The notes under the pieces are model-generated. The model did not search any database and was not told the origin of the DNA. It saw only the letters and a program-made list of their open reading frames with translations. From the NCBI RefSeq assembly GCF_005860765.1, contig NZ_VCEI01000031.1, forward strand, positions 62,001 to 126,000: 64,000 nt of DNA, in the 5' to 3' direction. The DNA comes from Dyadobacter sediminis (GTDB lineage: Bacteria > Bacteroidota > Bacteroidia > Cytophagales > Spirosomataceae). Shown here piece after piece: positions 23,666-33,105 of this stretch. Numbering within the stretch: position 1 is the first letter of the stretch; the number at the start of each line of letters is the position of its first letter. A program made the translations under genes and the position numbers.

Positions 23666-24907
23666 TTATTTTGCACGAATGGCAATGACCGGATCCATCC
23701 GTGCGGCGAGCAAAGCAGGAATTATTCCCGAAAGCACGCCTATGATGCTGGAAACTCCCAATCCCAGAATGATATTTCCGGGAGTAAGTAAAATTTCCAG
23801 CGATCCTGCAGGAACAAATGACAATAAGTATACCAGAAATATCCCGACCACACCGCCCACAAGGCTGAGCATAACCGCTTCAAACAGGAACTGAAAAAGA
23901 ATGGAATAGTTTTTAGCGCCGAGCGACTTCTGTATACCAATGAGATTGGTACGTTCTTTTACGGAAACAAACATGATATTGGCAATTCCGAAGCCGCCTA
24001 CCAAAATGGAAAAACTGCCGATTACCCAGCCGGAAAGCGTCAGTACTGCAAAAAGTCCTTCCAGCGCCTTTGCGGCAGCTTCGGGACGATTCAGTGAAAA
24101 ATTATTTCCGTCTCTCGGCTTTATTCCTCTTTTGGTACGCATCAAGCCTGTAATTTCCGCTTCTGCTTCCAGCATGCCTTCATCGCCGGGCAGTGCTTTC
24201 ACTACAATATCCGCATTTCTGCGCCCTGACTGGAATAATTTAGAAAATGAAGCAAAAGGAATAATACAGATCTTGTCCGGGCTGCCACCGAAATTCACAA
24301 GACTTTCTCCTTTTTTAACCTGTACGCCGACTACTGTAAATTTATTTCCTGAAAGCTTGAACTCCTTTCCGACAGGATCCTGTCCCGGAAACAACGATTC
24401 GCCGATGTCTGCACCGATTATAGCTACATTTCGGGCATTGTTCGTTTCCAGCGGGATAAAATACCTTCCCGCGCCGATTGCAATATCGGCTATCTGATTA
24501 TACTCATACGAAACGCCCTGGATTTGCGCTATAATGCTGTTTGAACGGTTTTTTAGGGTTGTGCTGCCATGAAAGTCCATAACGGCCACAGCACTGGCAT
24601 TTTCCATATTTTCATACAAATATTTGTACTCGGCAAACGTCGGTTCCGGCCACTGAAAATATTTCCACCACTGGTACTCACCGCCAAAACCCCACGGCCA
24701 TTTCTGAACGTAAATTACTTTGTCGCCAATGAAGCTCAGACTGTCCTTGATGTTCTTTTCCAGCGAATCCACAATGGTAAATACCGCTACGATAGCAAAT
24801 ATTCCAACCGTCACGCCAAGCAGCGACAAAATGGTACGGGTAATGTTGGATCTCAGCGCCTGAAGGGCAAATCGAAAACTTTCCAAAAGCTGCCGTAAAA
24901 TTTTCAT
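23666..24907 (-). CDS. MacB/FtsX-type ABC transporter permease
   Basis: A 413-residue permease: one N-terminal membrane helix (near 21-45, starting SNITRTILSLLGVTVGIF), a large periplasmic MacB-PCD domain (about 50-285), and a C-terminal FtsX bundle of three helices (GWVIGSFSILVGGFGIANIM, then AVMLSLVGGVVGIFLVYL, and a last helix before MDPVIAIRAK). Such proteins work as mechanotransducers with a separate ATPase for lipoprotein or peptide efflux. No ATPase gene is adjacent, so the partner lies elsewhere. The ATG at 24907 gives the family N-terminus (MKILRQLLESFRFALQAL); an upstream codon at 24955 is less likely. Confidence 0.88.
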   Translation of the reverse strand: MKILRQLLESFRFALQALRSNITRTILSLLGVTVGIFAIVAVFTIVDSLEKNIKDSLSFIGDKVIYVQKWPWGFGGEYQWWKYFQWPEPTFAEYKYLYENMENASAVAVMDFHGSTTLKNRSNSIIAQIQGVSYEYNQIADIAIGAGRYFIPLETNNARNVAIIGADIGESLFPGQDPVGKEFKLSGNKFTVVGVQVKKGESLVNFGGSPDKICIIPFASFSKLFQSGRRNADIVVKALPGDEGMLEAEAEITGLMRTKRGIKPRDGNNFSLNRPEAAAKALEGLFAVLTLSGWVIGSFSILVGGFGIANIMFVSVKERTNLIGIQKSLGAKNYSILFQFLFEAVMLSLVGGVVGIFLVYLLSFVPAGSLEILLTPGNIILGLGVSSIIGVLSGIIPALLAARMDPVIAIRAK

Positions 24908-25139
24908 AAGGACATGATGTATAGAATAAGCTTGAATTTTTCCTGTGGAATTCAAAAGTTAGCAGTTAAGTACAAGGTCCTAAAACAAATTGGTATAAAT
25001 GGCAATTAAAAATGACCAAACTGGATCCATGCATTTTAACAGTAAAAACATTCTGTGGAAAAATTTCATAAAACACATATAATATTCCTGTTTATAAAGA
25101 CATTTAATATCTTACATCATCCACTACAACACAACTGAA

Positions 25140-26906
25140 ATGGCTGTACGTTACCAATTACTTTTTCTGGCCGGCATGTTGCCCGGGTTTCTGGCTGCTC
25201 AGAAACCGGTTCAGGAATCGACTGGATTTTACCAGTTTCTTTCGGATGATCCCAACCAGAAACCATTCTACAGCGACCGGCAAGGCGTAATTGCCCAAAA
25301 CGGAATGGTGGCTTCTGCGCATCCGGAAGCATCCAGAGTAGGCGTTGATATATTGAAAGCAGGCGGTAATGCCATTGATGCGGCTGTTGCCGTTCAGTTT
25401 GCACTTTCCGTTGTGCATCCGTCGGCCGGAAATATCGGCGGAGGCGGTTTTCTGGTTTTCCGGGATAAAGACGGCAAGAGTTTCAGCATCGATTTTCGTG
25501 AAAAAGCACCTGCAAAAGGTCATGCGGACATGTATCTGGACAAAGACGGCAATGTAATCCCGAATGCAAGCATACTCGGCCGGCTGGCTTCAGGCGTGCC
25601 GGGTTCCGTAGCCGGAATGGCGGAAGCACATTCGAAATATGGAAAATTATCGTGGAAAGCCGTTTTGCAGCCCGCCATTGATCTGGCGGAAAAAGGCGTG
25701 ATCCAGACGGAAAGGGAAGCACGCGGGCTGAATGCTATCAAACAGGACTTATTGAAACTGAATCCGGGTACAAAATATTTTATCAATCCGTCCGGAAAAG
25801 AATGGGTTGCCGGTGATGTTTTAATTCAGAAAGATCTGGGGAAAGTTTTGCGCCGCATACAAAAGAAAGGCCGGGACGGATTTTATGCAGGCAAGACGGC
25901 CCGAAAGCTGGTTAAAGACATTAACCGCAACAACGAAGGAATTATCAGCAAAAAAGATCTTGCAGCGTACAATGCGCAATGGCGGCCGACTATCACTGAA
26001 AATTACAAAGATTATAAAGTAATCACCATGTCGCCTCCGTCCAGCGGCGGCATTGCGCTGGTGCAGCTGATGCGGCTTACCGAACAGCATCCGCTGCGTA
26101 AATGGGGCTGGCACAGCGATTCGACCATTCAGGTGATGATCGAAGCCGAGCGCCGCGTGTATGCAGACCGGGCGAAATTTCTGGGCGATCCCGATTTTAT
26201 TAAAATTCCCTCAGAAACACTGATGAGCCGGGATTATCTTCAGAAACGCTGGAATGATTTCAGCTGGGATAAAGCAACAGACAGCAAAACCATAGCGGGC
26301 GGCACCTTTCCGGGATACGAAAGTCTGGAAACGACGCATTTTTCCATTGTGGACAAAGAAGGAAACGCAGTTTCGGTAACCACAACATTGAATGGAGGCT
26401 ATGGCAGCCGTGTTGTTGTTAAAGGCGGCGGGTTTTTTATGAACAACGAAATGGACGATTTCAGCATAAAACCGGGCGCACCGAACATGTACGGACTGAT
26501 CGGTAACAAGGCCAATGCCATTGCCCCCGGCAAACGCATGCTTTCTTCCATGACACCTACGATCATTGAAAAAGGCGGCAAGCTGCTGATGGTTGTAGGC
26601 ACGCCGGGCGGCTCGACGATTATCACATCGGTATATCAGACAATCCTGAATGTGCTGGAACATGGCATGACGATGCAGCAGGCCGTAAATGCGCTGAAAT
26701 TCCATCATCAATGGCTGCCGGACAAAACTACTTTTGAGGCCAACGCTTTTTCGGAGGGAACGATCAGGAAATTGCAGGAAAAAGGATACATTCTTGAACA
26801 GCAGCGTAATACGATTGGCCGTATGGACTGCATCCTTGTAAACCCGGACGGCACGCTGGAAGGCGGCTCCGATACGAGAGGCGATGACACAAGCGCAGGT
26901 TACTAG
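25140..26906 (+). CDS. ggt: Gamma-glutamyltransferase
   Basis: A 588-residue exported Ntn-hydrolase that cleaves glutathione and other gamma-glutamyl compounds in the periplasm. The signal peptide ends near residue 20 (FLAAQ). The large subunit shows AGGNAIDAAVAVQFALSVV and GNIGGGGFLVFRD near residues 80-110. Autoprocessing and catalysis depend on the Thr that begins TTHFSIVDKEGN (Thr398), and VTTTLNGGYGS follows. The glycine-rich region MVVGTPGGSTI near 485 forms the oxyanion site. All core elements are intact. The gene converges with the DUF985 gene, separated by only 28 bases. Confidence 0.95.
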   Translation: MAVRYQLLFLAGMLPGFLAAQKPVQESTGFYQFLSDDPNQKPFYSDRQGVIAQNGMVASAHPEASRVGVDILKAGGNAIDAAVAVQFALSVVHPSAGNIGGGGFLVFRDKDGKSFSIDFREKAPAKGHADMYLDKDGNVIPNASILGRLASGVPGSVAGMAEAHSKYGKLSWKAVLQPAIDLAEKGVIQTEREARGLNAIKQDLLKLNPGTKYFINPSGKEWVAGDVLIQKDLGKVLRRIQKKGRDGFYAGKTARKLVKDINRNNEGIISKKDLAAYNAQWRPTITENYKDYKVITMSPPSSGGIALVQLMRLTEQHPLRKWGWHSDSTIQVMIEAERRVYADRAKFLGDPDFIKIPSETLMSRDYLQKRWNDFSWDKATDSKTIAGGTFPGYESLETTHFSIVDKEGNAVSVTTTLNGGYGSRVVVKGGGFFMNNEMDDFSIKPGAPNMYGLIGNKANAIAPGKRMLSSMTPTIIEKGGKLLMVVGTPGGSTIITSVYQTILNVLEHGMTMQQAVNALKFHHQWLPDKTTFEANAFSEGTIRKLQEKGYILEQQRNTIGRMDCILVNPDGTLEGGSDTRGDDTSAGY

Positions 26907-26934
26907 CCTGTACCGTACTTTTTTCCGGATTGAT

Positions 26935-27441
26935 TCAGGATCTTGTCAGTTCCCGGATTAATCCGGAATGCTGCGGATACAATGCCTGCAATGCTGCCTG
27001 CTCTGCCATTTCAAAATCCTCAAAGTCAAAACCCGGCGCTACGGTACAGCCAACCAATGCATAGGAACTTCCGGCACACGGACGGGATGCAAACCAGCTT
27101 CCGGCCGGAACAACGGCCTGAAACGTTTCTTCTTTTTCAGGATCATTTCCCAACCGGATTATTTCCAGATTTCCTGTTTCGGCATCAATCACAAAGATTT
27201 CCAGCGCGTCACCTGCGTAAAAATGCCACATTTCATCAGACTGAATCCGGTGAAATGCAGAAAAATGATGTGCTTCCAGCAAAAAGTAAATACCCGTTGA
27301 ATAACACCTTGCTCCTTTAAAGCGCTTTGGCAAAGCATCCTTTTCAATCATTTCTGCCGAACGGTAAGTTTCTGTAAAATATCCGCCTTCAGGATGCTGC
27401 TTCAGGCTGTATTTTTTAATCCAGAAGGACGCTTGTTGCAT
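26935..27441 (-). CDS. Cupin-superfamily protein, DUF985 type
   Basis: A 168-residue cytoplasmic protein with a single cupin barrel. It begins with LKQHPEGGYFTETYRSAE and contains HHFSAFHRIQSDEMWHFYAGD near residue 60, the typical metal-binding pattern of the family, and ends with GFDFEDFEMAEQAAL. DUF985 proteins are related to sugar epimerases and isomerases by fold, but no reaction is assigned. It is transcribed alone, convergent with ggt and divergent from nudK. Confidence 0.85.
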   Translation of the reverse strand: MQQASFWIKKYSLKQHPEGGYFTETYRSAEMIEKDALPKRFKGARCYSTGIYFLLEAHHFSAFHRIQSDEMWHFYAGDALEIFVIDAETGNLEIIRLGNDPEKEETFQAVVPAGSWFASRPCAGSSYALVGCTVAPGFDFEDFEMAEQAALQALYPQHSGLIRELTRS

Positions 27442-27545
27442 AGATTGCTGTAATCAGATTTTTGAAATAATCCTGTATGACGGTTTTAGGGTTTTGCCTT
27501 TTACTCAATTATACATTCTTCTGCTTTAAAATGAAAAGGATTAAT

Positions 27546-27553
27546 TAATTTTG
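27546..27553 (+). promoter_or_regulatory. Bacteroidota -7 element for the nudK-like gene
   Basis: TAATTTTG is a full TAnnTTTG match 36 bases before the ATG at 27589. Two overlapping short palindromes (ATCAAATTTGAT at 27574-27585, TTTGATCAAA at 27580-27589) lie between it and the start codon. No clear -33 element is seen. Confidence 0.45.
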
Positions 27554-27588
27554 CTCAAAATAAATCATAAACAATCAAATTTGATCAA

Positions 27589-28176
27589 ATGAATAATAAC
27601 AAAGTGACCATCATTTCTGAAGACATTCTTTCCGACAATTGGTATACGCTTAAAAAATACACGTTTGATTACGAACGTGAGGACGGAAAAGTAGAGCGCC
27701 AGTCGAGGGAATCATACGATCGCGGAAACGGCGCAACGATTTTGCTTTACAATACCGAAAAGCAGACGGTGCTGCTCACAAGACAATTCCGCATTCCGAG
27801 TTATGTAAACGGCAATCCGTCCGGAATGCTGATTGAAGCCTGTGCGGGTTTGCTGGACAAGGATAATCCGGAGGATTGTATTATCCGGGAAACCGAAGAA
27901 GAAACCGGATACAGAATCAAATCCGTCCAAAAGATTTATGAAGCTTATATGTCGCCGGGATCTGTGACCGAAATACTCTATTATTTCACAGCTGAGTATT
28001 CGGACGATATGAAAGTAAGTCAGGGCGGCGGAAAAGAACAGGAGCAGGAAAATATTGAAGTTATGGAAATTCCGTTTGTTCAGGCACTGGAAATGATGAA
28101 AAGCGGAGAAATAAAAGATGCAAAAACGATTATACTGCTTCAGTATGCGCAGATAAACGGCTTGTTCAAAGCATAA
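27589..28176 (+). CDS. nudK: NUDIX hydrolase, GDP-mannose pyrophosphatase NudK-like
   Basis: A 195-residue NUDIX enzyme of the ADP-sugar/GDP-mannose pyrophosphatase group. The N-terminal swapping strand region (DNWYTLKKYTFDYEREDG) and RQFRIPSYVNG are typical of NudK. The NUDIX box runs from AGLLDKDNPEDCIIRETEEE to TGYRI near residues 85-110 with its REtEEE metal-binding Glu residues. NudK splits GDP-mannose into GMP and mannose 1-phosphate, which here could balance GDP-mannose used by Gmd about 16 kb away. A hairpin terminator follows. Confidence 0.87.
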   Translation: MNNNKVTIISEDILSDNWYTLKKYTFDYEREDGKVERQSRESYDRGNGATILLYNTEKQTVLLTRQFRIPSYVNGNPSGMLIEACAGLLDKDNPEDCIIRETEEETGYRIKSVQKIYEAYMSPGSVTEILYYFTAEYSDDMKVSQGGGKEQEQENIEVMEIPFVQALEMMKSGEIKDAKTIILLQYAQINGLFKA

Positions 28177-28216
28177 AAAAGCTGTCCCGAAATCTTTCGA
28201 TTCGAGGACAGCTTAA
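28175..28216. terminator. Bidirectional terminator between nudK and the YtxH-like gene
   Basis: Arms AAGCTGTCC (28179-28187) and GGACAGCTT (28206-28214) are perfect. Read leftward the stem is followed by a run of T residues (plus-strand A run), so it mainly ends the minus-strand transcript. Confidence 0.75.
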
Positions 28217-28230
28217 CAATTTATCTGAAA

Positions 28231-28560
28231 CTATGAAATCGGGTCAGGAATAGGCATTGTTTCGGGTGTAGCCGCAGTCGCTCCTTTGTTTCCTGTAAAT
28301 TTTTCGTAAAGATCTTTAAAAAATGCTTCAGCTTCCGGAAAGCTGCTCTTTAAACCGTCAAATCCTTTGGCTTTCAGCTCATCCAGATACTCCGGCGCTT
28401 TATTCACGGCCCCTTCTGCATCTGATTTGATATTGTTTGCTTTTGTCTTCAGATCTTCCAGAAGCTTTTCTCCTTCTTCACTCTGAAGATATTTGTGCGC
28501 AGCTACTCCGGCAGCAGCGCCAAGAATAAATGTGGCCAGGTGTTTTGAATTTATGCTCAT
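28231..28560 (-). CDS. YtxH-like small protein
   Basis: A 109-residue protein with a short N-terminal hydrophobic segment (ATFILGAAAGVAAHKYL, residues 9-25) and a long charged helical part up to about residue 90, predicted to form coiled coil. This resembles YtxH-type proteins, which are often linked to general stress responses, with unknown molecular role. The C-terminus is Pro/Thr-rich. It is transcribed between the SIMPL gene upstream (122 bases away, same strand) and a terminator. Confidence 0.65.
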   Translation of the reverse strand: MSINSKHLATFILGAAAGVAAHKYLQSEEGEKLLEDLKTKANNIKSDAEGAVNKAPEYLDELKAKGFDGLKSSFPEAEAFFKDLYEKFTGNKGATAATPETMPIPDPIS

Positions 28561-28682
28561 GATTTCCAGTTACTTGATTTAAAATTAGTTAAAGATTAAA
28601 TTTCTTTACAAAAAATGTGCCTTACTGATTCGAAACGGTTCCCAGAAAAGTTATGCCTGCATTTCAGCAATGTTCAACTACT

Positions 28683-29414
28683 TTACTTAATTTCAAATGC
28701 AGCCTGCATGCGGTAACTTATTTTTATTTTCTGGTAAGCAATATCGCTGTCCGGAGCAGCATCCGCCTCGGCCATCGCCATGGTTCTCATGTTTGATTTT
28801 GCAAACATTGGTTGCGGATAATACACGTTTTCGTCCAGTTCCCGAACTTCAAGCACTTGTCCCAGTTTCTGGTCAAGCGCTCCCAAAAGGTAATTTGCTT
28901 TTTCCTTTGCTGCTTTTAATGCATCAATTTTTACCTGCTTTTTAAACTCTTCTTTTTTGGAATGATCCACACGGGCAACATTTGCATATTGTATGCCCCG
29001 GCTGTCTATTTTTGACAGTACGCCGTCCAGCTTGTCCGAGCGGTCCACTTTGAGTTCGTATTCCTTGCTTTCCAGAAAAGTAGTCGGTTTTTTCTTTTTG
29101 TCCGCATAATTCTGATAGCCGCCCAAGCTGCTGACTGACAATGCCTCTTTGGGAAAACCTGCGTCTGTAACCGCTTTGATAAGCTGCTTTTCCAGTGTGC
29201 TGATTATTACTTTGTTTTTCTGGCTTTTTTCATCTTCGTAGTATTCTCTTAATGAGATACTGAAATAAATTTCGTCGGGGACAACTTCCATTTCGGCAAA
29301 GCCTGCTACTTCAATTTTCCGGACCGGATTTTGTTGTGATGAATTCATTTGTGCAAGAGAAGGGAATACAACAGCACCGAACATCAGTGCTGCAAGCAAA
29401 ATGGTTTTTTTCAT
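28683..29414 (-). CDS. SIMPL-domain (DUF541) exported protein
   Basis: A 243-residue protein with a signal peptide ending near residue 21 (PSLAQ). The SIMPL/DUF541 domain covers about residues 33-240: it begins KIEVAGFAEMEVVPDEIYFS, has the region LGGYQNYADKKKK and ends with the strand KIKISYRMQAAFEI. Homologues include BP26 of Brucella and YggE, periplasmic proteins that form ring-like oligomers and have been linked to oxidative stress; no enzyme activity is known. A -7 element on this strand precedes the gene. Confidence 0.88.
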   Translation of the reverse strand: MKKTILLAALMFGAVVFPSLAQMNSSQQNPVRKIEVAGFAEMEVVPDEIYFSISLREYYEDEKSQKNKVIISTLEKQLIKAVTDAGFPKEALSVSSLGGYQNYADKKKKPTTFLESKEYELKVDRSDKLDGVLSKIDSRGIQYANVARVDHSKKEEFKKQVKIDALKAAKEKANYLLGALDQKLGQVLEVRELDENVYYPQPMFAKSNMRTMAMAEADAAPDSDIAYQKIKISYRMQAAFEIK

Positions 29415-29460
29415 GGCTTGATAAATGATGGTATAAGTTAAAAATGGCCTGAACTGACGG

Positions 29461-29468
29461 CAAAATTA
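29461..29468 (-). promoter_or_regulatory. Bacteroidota -7 element for the SIMPL gene
   Basis: On the minus strand this reads TAATTTTG, a full match to TAnnTTTG, 47 bases upstream of the ATG at 29414. No strong -33 TTG is visible. Confidence 0.45.
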
Positions 29469-29574
29469 GCATTTGTTATCAGTTTTAAAGGTTAGATAGA
29501 AACACATGCCAAAGGTTTAAGCAAGTGTAAAAATGATTCCCGTTTTATGATATGACCGGGTTCATCGCAGCTCA

Positions 29575-29621
29575 TAAAAAATGCGAAAACAAAGAGTTAC
29601 CTTTTTGTCTTCGCATTTTTT
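29575..29621. terminator. Terminator downstream of the MarR gene
   Basis: Arms 29576-29587 and 29610-29621 (AAAAATGCGAA type) are complementary over about 12 bases with a 22-base loop. A and T runs on both sides make it usable in either direction; its position fits the end of the minus-strand MarR transcript. Confidence 0.75.
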
Positions 29622-29655
29622 GATCGTAAAACCGTAGAGTTGCTTTGCTGGAATT

Positions 29656-30090
29656 TCAGGTAAAATTCTGATAAATGGAGTCCATTATACGGACAAAATG
29701 CTGATAATCGGAGTCATTAAGACTTCCCCATCCTTTTCTGCGAATGTCTGCCACAATAGGAAAAGCCTGATTATAGATAGCTTCTCCATTCTTGGTAAGA
29801 AACAGATTAAACTTGCGCCTGTCTCCGGCAGCAGGGCCACGCTGCACCAATCCTTTTTTTTCCAGCAGATCGATAATGCGCGTAACGGTTGGCGGGTCTT
29901 TGAACGTAAGTTCTGCCAGCTCGTTCTGACTGATTCCCTGTTTGCGAAATATATGATCAATAAGAACCCATTGATCCACCGTCAAGTCAAAACCTGCTTC
30001 TGTAAGCTGCTTTTGCAAAGCGTTCCTGATTTTCTTGATAGTCGTGTCTATTTTGAAAAAGTAGGCACGCTGATCGGAATGATGTGTCAT
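29656..30090 (-). CDS. MarR-family transcriptional regulator
   Basis: A 144-residue winged-helix regulator. An N-terminal dimerisation helix is followed by the DNA-binding part: LTVDQWVLIDHIFRKQGISQ, the recognition helix in FKDPPTVTRIIDLLEKKGLV, and the wing with the conserved DRRKFNLFLT (near residue 95). MarR proteins repress genes and respond to phenolic ligands or oxidation; there is no Cys here. A TTG at 30117 would extend it, but the ATG at 30090 is preferred. No divergent target gene lies next to it, so its targets are elsewhere or it is autoregulated. Confidence 0.88.
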   Translation of the reverse strand: MTHHSDQRAYFFKIDTTIKKIRNALQKQLTEAGFDLTVDQWVLIDHIFRKQGISQNELAELTFKDPPTVTRIIDLLEKKGLVQRGPAAGDRRKFNLFLTKNGEAIYNQAFPIVADIRRKGWGSLNDSDYQHFVRIMDSIYQNFT

Positions 30091-30394
30091 GCGGAGTACG
30101 GTTGAGATTAGCGACAATAAGGACTACCTTTTATAAGTCCGCTCAACTATTCGTCTACTAATAATTGCAGGAAAATTTAATCGATGGTTGTTTCTACATG
30201 ACCTTTAATTAAATACTATTAACCTCAGGAGTAACAAAATGATTTATCAAGCAGTAACATTACATTAACCAAGCGTATAATAATCCAAACTATTCTAGTG
30301 CATTCTTGGAACAGTTTCTGAATATCGCAATTCTATGCTGTTTATATAAAAATTGTTAAGTTCAACTTTGTCATTCTGATTGAATTTACACGAA
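30091..30394. other. Non-coding gap between the MarR gene and the ppc terminator
   Basis: About 300 AT-rich bases lie upstream of the MarR gene. I find no convincing gene, tRNA or long repeat. A nine-codon open frame at 30240 has a purine-rich stretch in front but is too short to support. The MarR promoter must be here on the minus strand, though no exact -7 match is visible. Confidence 0.5.
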
Positions 30395-30432
30395 AAAGGT
30401 CTGCCCTGAAATATATTTCCTGGCAGACCTTT
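30395..30432 (-). terminator. Terminator of ppc
   Basis: Arms AAAGGTCTGCC (30395-30405) and GGCAGACCTTT (30422-30432) are perfect with a 16-base loop. The minus-strand transcript of ppc runs into it and then into T residues. Confidence 0.85.
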
Positions 30433-30453
30433 TATTAATTATTATAACGTAAA

Positions 30454-33039
30454 CTACGCCGAGTTTCTGGCCGCATTGATAATCCCGAACATAGCCCGCA
30501 TAATCAGTTGATTGTACGTTTCTACATCCACCGGCAATGTTTTGGAATCCTGTGCCAGCATCTGCAGTGCATATTGCTGAATGGTGATCAACGGCAGGAC
30601 AATCCGTTCACGCGTTTTGATGGAAACCTTTGTAATGTTGTTGCTGTCAAGCAATTCCTTCTGCGCTGAAACTTCCAGCAGCAGATCGCGTGTCAGCAGA
30701 AATTCATTGTACATTTTATCCCAGAATTCTGTGTAATCTTCTTCGTCACGCAGGTATTTGGTTGCAGGAAAAAATGCTTTCGACAGCGACTGCATGGAGT
30801 TTTCAATCAGTGTCCGGAAAAAGAGCGACTTCTTGTATAACTGGATAATATCTTCTTTCCTGCCGTCTTCAATCAATTGCTGAATGGCCGTTCCGAACCC
30901 GTAAAAACCCGGCACGTTCTGTTTCATCTGCGCCCACGATCCTACAAACGGAATCGCACGCAGATCTTCAAATTTCAAGCCTTCATCATCGTTGCCGCGT
31001 TTGGTAGGACGGCTGCCTATGTTCGTCTGGCCATAAAAACGCAGCGGCGTCTTTTTGTCAAGATATTTTACAAACATCGGATGATTTTTAAGATCAAGAT
31101 AAGAGTTATAGGCGGCCTCCGCCATTTGTTCAATCAATACCTTGTCGTTTTCAGACAATTCTTCTTCAACCCTGCTTCCTCTGAACAAATGATTTTCAAG
31201 TCCGGCCGTAAAAAGCCTTTCCAGATTATACATGGCCGTAGTTACCGTTCCATAATTGGAACTGATCGTTTGTCCCTGTACGGTCAACTGAATTTCCTTA
31301 TCCTCAATGTCTTTTCCCAGAGAAGAATAGAAATTATGGTTATTGCCGCCGCCACGAGCAGGAGGTCCGCCGCGTCCGTCGAAGAAAGTGACTTTAATCC
31401 CGAATTCCCGTGAAACCTGCGTCAGTTCTTCTTTTGCACGGTATATAGACCAGTTTGCTCTCAGATAACCGCCGTCTTTTGTTCCGTCTGAAAAACCAAC
31501 CATAATGGTCTGATGGTTTTCACGGTTATTTAAATGGTTCCGGTAATATTCATTCTCATACAACTGGCGCATAATACCCGGCGCATTGGCAAGGTCGTCC
31601 ACCGTTTCAAACAACGGAACCACATCCAGCGCCAGCTTGCCTTCTTCATCGGCAATGAGGTTTTTGGCCAGAGCCACAACCTGCATGACATTCAAAGCCG
31701 AAGTATTATTGCTGATTACATAACGATGTGCCCCTTTTTCCCCGTTGTTGTGCTGAATTGTCTTGATAGCACGGATCGAGCCCAGAATATCTTTTGTCAG
31801 TTCATCTTCGTAGTCTTCATCACGCAGCGGAATGTTCAGAGAAAGGAGCAGATCAATTTTCTTTGCTTCATCCCAGCTTTCGTAATCACTGTATTTCAGC
31901 AGAGGAACCTTCTTTTCAAGTCTTTTTAAAATATCTTCCCACGCTTTTGCATGCTTGCGGCTGTCCTGACGAACATCCAGGCTGGCAAAAAAGAACCCGA
32001 AAATATTCAGTTTCAGGATAAAATTATCCAGCAGCTCCACAAACAATCCCTGATGCTTGGAAACCAGCACTTCGCGGGATTTCAGCAGCTCATCAATCAG
32101 TTCCTGTGCGTTGCTGTACCCTTCCTCAAACGGCCCGAAAATGGTACTGTTCATTTTTCTCTCCGCCAGTGCAACAGCCTCATCCACACCCTTGAAAGTC
32201 AGGCGGCGCCTTAATGTTCTCAGATCACGGTAATAGCCTCTCAGCAACGTTTCTCTTAATCGGGCTGCAACCTGAAGTGTGATTTCAGGGTTTACAAACG
32301 GATTGCCGTCCCGGTCGCCTCCCGGCCAGAAACCAAGCCGGTAAACATTCGGGTAAGGCCAGTCGTGCACGCTCATGCCCAGGCCGTTGATCAGTTTTTC
32401 AAGAATGGAAGGAATCGCATCGTAATATACATTCTCAAGAAACCAGCAAAGGCTTACAGCTTCATCGAAAGGAGTCGGTTTTTCGTGATTGATAAAAGCC
32501 GTTTTGCCGAGTTGCAGAAGCAGCTGATTTACTTCGGTAAAATCGTTTTTCTTGATCGCATCTTCAAGATCGTTGATGATGCCCAGCACTTTACCGGAGT
32601 AAAACTGCGTAGGATGTGCGGTAAGCACAATGCGCACGCTGAAATCTTCCAGCTTTGCAAGCAGCTTTTTCTTAAGTTCTTCACTGTCCAGCCGATCCGT
32701 CAGATAATTGACAGAGCCTTTTCCGGTCAGGTCATGCGTAAGATCAAAGGCTGCATCTTCCACAGAATCGAAAAGCACTACTTGCCGTTCAATGTACTGA
32801 ATAAAAGCAAAAAGCAGATCTGCCCTTTCCTTTGGCGTAGCAGTTTCCAGCAATTCCGAAAAAAAATGCTCAATGATTTCCTTTGGAGATTTCCCTTCCT
32901 GAAATCCTGTCTCACTTTGTTGTGTAAGAATGGGAAGCAACGAACCTGTCTGAAAAATGCCGCGATAAGGCAAACTCAGAAAAAGGCTGTTAAAAATATT
33001 GTACTTCGTTACAACTGCGTCCTGGAAACTATTATTCAT
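30454..33039 (-). CDS. ppc: Phosphoenolpyruvate carboxylase, divergent Bacteroidota form
   Basis: An 861-residue enzyme that carboxylates PEP to oxaloacetate, an anaplerotic step. The catalytic His lies in VLTAHPTQFYSG near residue 140 (usual form TAHPTE). GGDRDGNPFV near 235, a GFSDGTKDGGY region with the catalytic Lys near 515, GRGGPPARGGG near 555 and IGSRPTKRG near 680 mark the active site. Compared with E. coli, FHGRGG reads FDGRGG and SDSGKDAG reads SDGTKDGG. The C-terminus ARNSA replaces the canonical RNTG end. It is shorter than the usual 880-970 residues. Transcribed alone, 66 bases downstream of the Xer gene. Confidence 0.9.
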   Translation of the reverse strand: MNNSFQDAVVTKYNIFNSLFLSLPYRGIFQTGSLLPILTQQSETGFQEGKSPKEIIEHFFSELLETATPKERADLLFAFIQYIERQVVLFDSVEDAAFDLTHDLTGKGSVNYLTDRLDSEELKKKLLAKLEDFSVRIVLTAHPTQFYSGKVLGIINDLEDAIKKNDFTEVNQLLLQLGKTAFINHEKPTPFDEAVSLCWFLENVYYDAIPSILEKLINGLGMSVHDWPYPNVYRLGFWPGGDRDGNPFVNPEITLQVAARLRETLLRGYYRDLRTLRRRLTFKGVDEAVALAERKMNSTIFGPFEEGYSNAQELIDELLKSREVLVSKHQGLFVELLDNFILKLNIFGFFFASLDVRQDSRKHAKAWEDILKRLEKKVPLLKYSDYESWDEAKKIDLLLSLNIPLRDEDYEDELTKDILGSIRAIKTIQHNNGEKGAHRYVISNNTSALNVMQVVALAKNLIADEEGKLALDVVPLFETVDDLANAPGIMRQLYENEYYRNHLNNRENHQTIMVGFSDGTKDGGYLRANWSIYRAKEELTQVSREFGIKVTFFDGRGGPPARGGGNNHNFYSSLGKDIEDKEIQLTVQGQTISSNYGTVTTAMYNLERLFTAGLENHLFRGSRVEEELSENDKVLIEQMAEAAYNSYLDLKNHPMFVKYLDKKTPLRFYGQTNIGSRPTKRGNDDEGLKFEDLRAIPFVGSWAQMKQNVPGFYGFGTAIQQLIEDGRKEDIIQLYKKSLFFRTLIENSMQSLSKAFFPATKYLRDEEDYTEFWDKMYNEFLLTRDLLLEVSAQKELLDSNNITKVSIKTRERIVLPLITIQQYALQMLAQDSKTLPVDVETYNQLIMRAMFGIINAARNSA

Positions 33040-33105
33040 ATTCTGAAGACAAAATTATATTCTGAAACTTGCAATAAAAGCAAAGATACTCTTAAAAAAT
33101 GGGTT

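Noticed and set aside
24999..25082. 27-codon frame upstream of ggt
   Set aside because: AT-rich sequence without protein-like composition or ribosome binding context.
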